From Telmatactis stephensoni (Eukaryota; Cnidaria; Anthozoa; Actiniaria; Isophelliidae): a stretch of DNA of 64,000 nt. Where the stretch lies: positions 471,001 to 535,000 of the forward strand of contig JALIZF010001696.1 in assembly GCA_029948255.1 (NCBI GenBank), written 5' to 3'. The notes beneath the pieces were generated by a model. That model worked only from the letters and a program-made list of their open reading frames with translations, was not told where the DNA came from and ran no database searches. Positions 57,015 through 64,000 of this stretch are shown piece by piece. The position numbers and the translations under genes are program-made. Numbering within the stretch: the stretch's first letter is position 1; every line of letters starts with the position of its first letter.

Positions 57015-60000
57015 ATGATTGCTATGAGAGAATATAGGAAAGTTGGAGATGTTTCAGTTACTAGACAGCAAGCCTTCCTGGCAACAGAAGACGGGTGAGT
57101 TAACTATAAGACAACTCAGTATCTTGAACTCCTATCTATCATATATCATATCAACTACTCAGTCGAATTTACTAAACATGCCAATTTAATGAATAAAAGC
57201 AAACTTATATTATTATTATTATTTAATTAATAAAGCAGTATAAGCATATAAAGCTCCAAACATTTTACATATATCTGTACTCGTAAGTTTTTTTGTTTAG
57301 TTGTAAGACACGGGAGTTCCAGCCGCAAACCCGATGATTGCATGATAGCTCAGGTCGAAAGCTTAAATATATAATAAATAAATCTAAAAAGCTTCAGGAT
57401 TGAAGTGATAGTTTTAGTTTGGATGAATTTTAGATACATGTTGAGTATTGATTTTCGATTTTAGAAAACTACGCGAAACAGGAAAAGTTTTTTTCGTGAC
57501 ACCAACTGCACTTATTCACAACAAACGACCCATGAGATTGTACTATCACAACAATCCCCAAAGCAAATACCAAATTTATTTATTTTCAAAATACAGAAAA
57601 TATTAGAACAGGCTGTTGAATTTTGAACTTTTTACATGTAATTCATTAATCAAAATTGAAATCTGGTCCATATATGCTAATTATTCATGAATTATTATTA
57701 AAGTAAAGGTTCTTTGATGACATTAGTGACTTGAAGTATTTACTTCCGGGTTCAGAAAGTCACACGTTTTGTCGCACCTCAATGCAATTGCATTCAATTG
57801 ATCAGCTTCAAAAACTCCAGTAAAGCATTAGCTACAGAATAGCTACAGAATCTTTTAGACATATTGCAAAAATTAAATCTAAGCTCGCAGTATCTGAACA
57901 ATAAAAGTTAGGGACATTTACTCGACAAAAATCGTATGTTTTCTGATACACACTTCAGAATATGACCAAGGACATGATACGGTAATATCATGATACGGTC
58001 CTCTTCGTGGTTGTCGACTCGTAAGTTTACACTATTTCGACAACCACACACACATCACTGAATTTCTCTTTTTCTTTTAATTAATTTCATTTGTGACATG
58101 TTCAATAGTAATTTATGTAAATATATAACTTGTAATTATTGTAAATTTATCTATACGTATCTGAATAAAATAAAAGTCTAAAAAAAGTCAAATTCAATAG
58201 TATGAACACCAAAGCACGTCGTCCTCGCAAAATACTATCATTTACCGCGTACAGTCAGAAATTATTATAACTTTTGGAAACCGCACTGCGTGCCAGCAGG
58301 CACCATTTTGATCATTATAATTTAATGTAAATTAATTCAATTTTGTCGTTTAACAGAATCTATACTCTCGACGCGACTACGTTAGAGAGCCAGAACCAAT
58401 CGGTACAGGCGATCTCTGGAGGGTACGTAAGCTTAGTGATTCCAAACAATAGCCAGTAAGGGACCGTTCATTTTTTATCAGGGAGGGGGGGGGGGGGGGG
58501 GGGGCTGTGGAATTCCAGCAGGAGTCCATACAAGAAAAACTAGCCCCCCTCTATAAGCCTGATTTTTTTAATGACCCCCCCCCCCCCCTCTTCCCCCAAA
58601 AAAGTTCCACCGCTCCCCTCCCTCCCTGATAAAAAATGAATGATCCCTAAGAGGATATCAAAAGTTTGTTGCAGTTGTACAAATGTTAGCAATCCATGTA
58701 CTTTAATGTCAGATTATTTCGTTTTTCATGATCATTTACAGGCCCGTAGGCTGCATTCTGAATGGGGATTCGTTTCGGAATCAGGGTGGATCAATTTTCT
58801 GTAAAGAATAAAGCTCTTGCTCTTCTGAGAGCAAGCAGAACATTTTCAGAAACCATTACAATAACGACATTATGCGAGCGCGAAGCGCGAGCCGCTCGTC
58901 AAAGTAAGGCATGAAAGTAACTCAAAAGTACTACATTTCTGATTCAGTAAATGAGTAGTTAGCATATATAACTAGTTTCGGATTTTGTAATGTCAGTACA
59001 TTTTAATTTGCGAGCGCGAAGCGCGAGCCGCTCAGCGATAGGCAGTAAAGTAGTAACTCAGAAATGTTCTATTCTGTTTCCCTTACTTAAAAATAACTGA
59101 TAAAAGCTCATTGGTATGATGTTTTTGAATGGCCCCCCTTTTGACATTGATTCTTCTACATGTGGCCCCCCCTCTATAGGCCTGATTTTTTTTAATGGCC
59201 CCCCCATATTTCCACCGCCCCCTCTCCCTGATAAAAAATGAATGGTCCCTAAGAACTGCATGTAGCTATTACTGACTTGCTGGCGCGATAGTATGAATTC
59301 ATTTAATGCCCATATATCACTTTCGTCAAAATGTCACGGCATGATCATGTTTATAACATGTACAATATGGAAAGTGATCATATTAATTGTGTTAAGAAAT
59401 TAAAGTCAAACAGTTATAGCCTGTGAACAGACTCTGGGGGAGGGGAGGGGAAGGGAAGGGAAAGGAGAAGGGGAGGGGAGGGGAGGGGGCGGAAGAGGAG
59501 AAAGGGGAGAGCCTGTAAGTATCCTTTGGAGAAAACCGTTCCTGATTCAGAATCAGGCTCTGATTGGTCAATTTTTGATTGACGGTCACGGATGGTCGCA
59601 GAAAAGGCAAAGACAAAAATATCTCACGATCAAGAAAGATTGTACAAAAGTAATATAGGAAATATGATAAAATTTGATTGTTATTTTAATATTTACCTGT
59701 TGTTTTTGTAGTACTGTAGTCCCAGTTGTTGCTCAGCCAAAGCAGCCTCCACCTCCACCAGCTTTACCTCCTCCAATTATTATTCCTGTGAAAGAAAATA
59801 AAAGTTGCTGTGAATATGGCATTTGTGAATGTGACAGTGACTACGAATGGTACGAACTCTATGGCAAAGGTATTAATATAAACTCCGTAAACTGGTAACG
59901 TTGTCGCTGAAAAAAGCCTAAAGCTTTGAGATCGGAATCATGATTTTATCACTGTGACATCATTACAATAAGAAACTCATTGTATGTTTGCAAATTCTAC

Positions 60001-61073
60001 AACTTGGACACATATACCTTACTTTCTTAGATAACCTGAAGTTTGTTAGTAAACAAAAGATATTTGAAAGGCTTTAGGCTTTAGGTTTTTTTTCAGCGAC
60101 AACGTAAATTGAAATAGCAATATTGTTGAATAAATATAGCCAAGATATGTGTAACCTGTGTAAGCGGCTATCTTGTTCTATTTCAAATATTACTTATTAT
60201 TTTAGTAGTACTGATCATCTAATGTTTTGACCCAATGAACGATAAAGATAACAAGTAGTTTTTGAAAAATCCAAAAACAAAACAAAACAAAAATTACGCA
60301 AACCTTTTGGCGTCCGCTACTTTACCGCTCACCTGGATTCTCACAAGAAATGTAGCGCCTGCGAGCTGAGCTCAACTTTCTGTACTGGTGACGTAATTTT
60401 GCCCGAATCTAGGCAACAAAGCTGATAGGCCAATTCTGGTAATGCCTAATTTGCATAAATTTAAACAATTTGAACCGGTATCATACTATTCATACACGCT
60501 ATGAAGATGAAGTTTCTGTGTTTAGACCAAAAAGGTTAGGGAGGGAAGTTGTGAATATATGTCAGGCATTTGTATTTTTTCAATCATTTTTGATAAAACT
60601 CCTTACCATGGGGAAAGAAAAATGAGTCAAATTTGGACAGCAATTTAAAGCAATATGACAACATACCTCTATGCCCGACCACTTCCCTACATCTATTCTA
60701 TGGGTCCTCAAAACTCGGCAAAAATGTATAATGGCGAAACAAGAGGCTAATGCCCAATCCTCCACATCGTCAAGTTAAAATGTTCTTACCTTGGGGCAAG
60801 CGAGGAGATAAAATTCAGCAGGGGTTGGGGACACCAAGAGCGATGACATGCCACGCTTATGCACGACCTCTCCCACTCACCCACCCACACCCATATCGGC
60901 CTCAGCTAGGCTTCACATGCATTGATTCATGCATTATTATATTTCTAGGTGTTCTCATCGTTCTGTTGCTGCTCTTGATGTACATTGTTGGTATTGCCAT
61001 CGTCGTTGCTGCATTTGTAGTATATGTGGCATGTTTGATAATCGCTGCCTGCCTCGACAGCAACAATGACTAA
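57015..61073 (+). CDS. Family gene D: small Cys-rich membrane-anchored protein
   Basis: Coding exons 57015-57094, 58357-58422, 59712-59869, 60949-61073 (stop TAA), phases 2, 2, 1, giving 429 bp and 142 residues. The family marks are GDV (11-13), TEDG, IYTLDATTLESQNQ (28-41), a long proline-rich linker (QPKQPPPPPALPPP, about 57-70), Cys81-Cys82-x-Tyr-Gly-x-Cys87-Glu-Cys89, Trp95-Tyr96 and GKG (100-102). It lacks the Cys that follows GKG in A, B and C, and its hydrophobic run (about 103-136) has no proline. The tail is LDSNND. It is the most diverged copy by position and sequence, separated from C by a GPCR and a TRIM-type gene. The exon 4 start is set by the acceptor TTTCTAG. Function unknown. 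Confidence 0.82.
58457..58650. mobile_element. MITE with TTCATTTTTTATCAGGGAGG ends
   Basis: The left end (TAAGGGACCGTTCATTTTTT) and the inverse right end form TIRs of about 35 bp. A poly-G run (58482-58503) and a poly-C run lie inside. In gene D intron 2. A partial copy follows at 59128-59252. Confidence 0.88.
58874..59033. repeat. Spaced GCGAGCGCGAAGCGCGAGCC hairpins
   Basis: The same 24-base self-complementary word lies at 58874-58897 and 59010-59033, 136 bp apart, with similar following sequence (AGTAACTCARAA). A diverged tandem copy with a GC-rich hairpin in each, in gene D intron 2. Confidence 0.8.
59128..59252. mobile_element. Partial copy of the 58457 MITE
   Basis: It carries the interior (CCCCCCTCTATAGGCCTGAT) and right end (CCCTGATAAAAAATGAATGG) of the MITE at 58457-58650. 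The left end is missing or diverged. Confidence 0.75.
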
Positions 61074-61181
61074 TACACAAGGCTAACGACTCTTGAAATC
61101 GGTACCGACACACTACGGGACATCAGTGTTACAGGGGCAGATTCCTGTGTGTATTGTCCATAATTATAATGTTCAAGTACC
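61074..61181. other. Gene D 3' flank
   Basis: Short AT-rich sequence. No AATAAA recognised close to the stop. Confidence 0.35.
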
Positions 61182-61548
61182 ATATTTACTTGTTTAAGCG
61201 CTGCTTCATTTTAAACTCCGTCCCCGATTATGCACCACATCTGAGAGCAAAATTATTAATAAGCGCCGCCCTTGAATACGCGCCGCATTTATTCACACAA
61301 AACACTGTATCAGAGTGTCCTCTTGAATAAGGTAAAAAAAGGACGGTACAACTCAACGTTGAAATTTTGTAAGAAATAAGAGGTTTGAATGTTTGAAACA
61401 TATTTATTTTGTTGTTAATATTTGCTTGACGAAGTTAAATCATTTATAAATATCATGGGTTTTTTTTTATTGACGCCGCTCCCGAATATGCGTCGGGTCA
61501 GAAATCCTAAAAATTTAATAAGCGTCGCGCTTAAACGAGTAAATACGC
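61182..61548. mobile_element. MITE with TATTTACTYGTTTAAGCGC ends
   Basis: The left end (ATATTTACTTGTTTAAGCGC) matches the inverse of the right end (GCGCTTAAACGAGTAAATAC). A second word, AATAAGCGCCGCCC, and its relatives recur inside. No transposase frame. A nonautonomous DNA element. Confidence 0.8.
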
Positions 61549-61679
61549 TAGTGGTACTACGTCCCATTAAGTTGAGAGGTTTGAGTGTTAATATTGATTT
61601 TAAACGCTTTCATGCTCATTTTGGTTTGCTACTTTGGTTTTTCTGAAAGGGACTAGGATATAAGCAGTGCAAACCATGC

Positions 61680-61911
61680 ATTAGCCACTTTCATACCGCG
61701 AAGACTGGGTAAAATGTCCCTACAACCATACATTTCTTTGTAAAATCTAGCATGTTTGAACTTCTGTATCTCTTTCAATATATCCGATTAACATCAAGCC
61801 TCGGGATTATATACAGCTCGATGTGCTCTTTCTGACTACATAAGTTTTGTATTGCCATCATCAAAGTTTAAGGGACTCGTACCCAGTCTTCACGGTATGA
61901 AATTGGCTAAT
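61680..61911. mobile_element. MITE with ATTAGCCACTTTCATACCG ends
   Basis: TIRs of about 35 bp (ATTAGCCAMTTTCATACCGY then GAAGACTGGGTA) face each other over a 160-bp interior. No coding content. Confidence 0.9.
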
Positions 61912-61984
61912 AGTCCCATGGTCCACTCTCCAAGGTCCGATCCATAGACTACTTTTATCTAGTGATTAGGATAAGATCGAGCTA

Positions 61985-62153
61985 GTGCAGATTTCGTACG
62001 TATGAGTGTGGAAAACTACGCGCGGCACGGACACGGCACGAAATCTCGCCTGCTGTCTTTGTAAATTTGTAAAGAAATCAGCAGGCGAGGTTCCGTGCCG
62101 TGTCCGTGCCGCGTAAACGTGCCGTAGTTTTTCACACTCATACGAAATCTGCT
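61985..62153. mobile_element. Foldback MITE, CGTGCC family copy 2
   Basis: Left arm GCAGATTTCGTACGTATGAG, GGCACGGACACGGCACG and CTCGCCTGCTG pair with the inverse arm ending AAATCTGCTCT. The right arm has a small extra CGTAAACGTGCC segment. Same family as 31838-32075 and 62629-62814. Confidence 0.92.
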
Positions 62154-62496
62154 CTATGTATACGTAGTAGTCTCCTTCGTAGCCGTGTTTGGTCTCGTCA
62201 CACAACGGCTGCGTAAGCAATGATAAAAGTCAATTCAGGCAAGTCAGTCTGCGCATGCGCGACGCGTTTTCGGAATGTAAACATTGAGCAGTATATTAAA
62301 AATCACTTCAAGCCCAGTTTAAAAAATATGGATGATAACGTTGCGAACTGATTTGCCAAATCATATTGGATGTGGACGCGTATGCTTAGACAAACTTCCC
62401 TGGATCCACTTTTTCCAGTTCTTTAGTATAGATTCGCTCTTCCTTCATTCTTTACTTTTTTGTATTTAATATTTATAGTTATTAGGAGACCATGTA

Positions 62497-62580
62497 ATTA
62501 CTCGGCGGGTGTCACAAAGTGCAGACAGGCCACTACAGGCCATGCTCACCTAATGAGGGTCAAACGCCCGCCGAGTGAAT
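62497..62580. repeat. Inverted repeat with ATTACTCGGCGGG ends
   Basis: ATTACTCGGCGGG and CCCGCCGAGTGAAT are inverses 84 bp apart end to end. Probably a very small MITE. Confidence 0.8.
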
Positions 62581-62628
62581 GCTCCAACGAGCGTCTCCAG
62601 CGTGATCACATTGTGTAGTCCTATGCAT

Positions 62629-62814
62629 AGAGTGGATTTCGTATGACTTTGAAAAACTACGGCACGGTCACGGCACGGCACGGCCACGGTACGGAGCCTC
62701 GCCTGCTGATTTCTTTACAAAGTTGCCAAGACATCAGCAGGCGAGGTTCCGTACCGTGGCCGTGCTGTGCCGTGACCGTGCCGTAGTTTTTCAAAGTCAT
62801 GCGAAATCCACTCT
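62629..62814. mobile_element. Foldback MITE, CGTGCC family copy 3
   Basis: Near-perfect arms of about 85 bp start AGAGTGGATTTCGTATGACT and pass through GGCACGGTCACGGCACGGC to CTCGCCTGCTGAT, with a loop of about 20 bases. It is the best-preserved copy, with few arm mismatches, so it probably moved recently. Confidence 0.95.
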
Positions 62815-63007
62815 AGTGTATCGGTCGCGGACTGGTCTAATAAACAAAACTAAAAGAATTTGGTCGTCGTTGTATTGAAAACTATTCACAGTTTCAATAA
62901 TGCTGTGTCAAAGCAATGATGATGCTGATTTTGATGATATATATTAATAATCAGATAGTTAACCTTTCCAGGAATTGGCTCTACAACGTATGATCAGCCC
63001 AGGGGGG

Positions 63008-63245
63008 ATCGTACCCAGAGCCCGCGTCTTGGTCAACGACGAAGCAGCGAGAAGCTCTGGCATTGACAATGGTTAAAGTCCGCTATACACGGACTGGGCT
63101 TAACTGCGCATGACAGTGTTTGAGTTAAACGGCTCCCTCCTCCTTTGATCGCCAACAATCAGAGTGCTTCAAATAACTGTCATGACCAGAGTTTTTCGTT
63201 CCTCGGGGCTAACCAAAGACGAGCGCAGGCTCTGGGTACGAGATT
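63008..63245. mobile_element. Element with TCGTACCCAGAGCC ends
   Basis: ATCGTACCCAGAGCCCGCG on the left faces GCGCAGGCTCTGGGTACGA on the right. A third, solitary end (ATCTCGTACCCAGAGCCTGT) sits at 63305-63325, so nested or truncated copies are present. Confidence 0.8.
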
Positions 63246-63380
63246 AGAGCCAGCCGAGTGAGCTTTAAGCGTCACATTTCATATACCCAGCTCTTGCCTA
63301 CATCAATCTCGTACCCAGAGCCTGTGTTCCTCTCGGTCAGCGACCGAGAAACAAGAACGCACGCTCTTTAAGGACGGTGA

Positions 63381-64000
63381 CCAATTGCGACCCATTTTTT
63401 TAATTCAATTTCTCTTACATTTGTCTTATAGACTGTGTATAGGGCTTTTGATTTATAAAAAAAAATTGGGGGTATCCTTGCATTAACGGAGATAATTAAT
63501 GCTAATTGTAGCCAATAACTGCTGACCAGCGATTTTCTACATTTCCAATAAAATATTATTTTTTGAAACCCTTATTCATAAAAATACCCCAATGAAATTT
63601 ATAATAACTTTGGAAGGTCCAATCCCTTAACGTGAAAGAAAAAATATTTTCTAAGGTAATGACACGCATTTTTTTCGATTTTCTTTCCTCCTTTTAACTC
63701 ATTGGAAGCCAGACATTCAACACTATTTTGCAAAAAATTATACCTCGAATACATTTTTTTTACCGTAGTTTTTTGTATACATACAGCTGAATTAATCTAG
63801 AAGCAAATAAGAAAATAAATGTTATGGGGTATCCATGCGATTTAAAAAATTATTTGCTGATAAACGCACAAAACTTTATTAGAATCTGCCTAAATAACTA
63901 CAAAATCCCCAGCCCTCCCTAGAGAGTGGCAAGTAAATACATTGAATTATGGGACATTTTCCAGATGGCAGCCAACGGCATTCGTTGGTCAAAAGATCCA
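63381..64000. other. Gene-free stretch to the window end
   Basis: AT-rich sequence with no gene or element recognised. Confidence 0.4.

Overview
The window looks like AT-rich intergenic and intronic DNA from an invertebrate animal, most likely an anthozoan cnidarian (coral or sea anemone relative). This is inferred from: introns with GT..AG borders; a class A GPCR whose coding region is one exon beside one cut at the classic E/DRY position; a single-exon RING/B-box/filamin/NHL protein of the kind expanded in cnidarians; and heavy loads of short foldback DNA elements, a tRNA-derived SINE and long simple repeats. No bacterial or viral genes were seen.

Layout. 1-23 kb holds no supportable protein gene. 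It is simple repeats ((CTCCT)n, (TTCC)n, (TCTGC)n, (CATC)n), several old tandem repeats with units of about 150-176 bp, and small transposon-like elements. A class A GPCR (357 aa) lies at 23218-24291, just after a 447-bp (CTCCT)n tract. From 27.7 to 61.1 kb, four plus-strand genes (A 27718-31201, B 33497-37829, C 41349-45674, D 57015-61073) encode one family of 127-148 residue proteins that I do not recognise. Each has four small coding exons with the same intron phases (2, 2, 1). The proteins carry a conserved N-terminal stretch (GDV, TDEG, TLExQNQ), a linker that is proline-rich in C and D, a Cys-rich motif, and one long C-terminal hydrophobic segment. Between C and D lie a three-exon class A GPCR (48154-50413, plus) and an intronless TRIM-NHL-type protein (51933-54212, minus). 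The last 3 kb is packed with palindromic elements.

B and C sit in a direct tandem duplication of about 7.4 kb (about 32020-39450 and 39451-46937). The two copies can be compared base by base, so insertions present in only one stand out. The clearest is a 529-bp terminal-inverted-repeat element at 32204-32732, flanked by a 7-bp target duplication, with an empty site in the second copy. One end of the duplicated unit falls inside a palindromic element.

How the genes work together is unknown. The receptors and the membrane-anchored family would act at membranes, while the TRIM protein is expected to be a cytosolic ubiquitin ligase or RNA-binding regulator. The main novelty candidate is the four-gene family. 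All coordinates and splice sites were read by eye.
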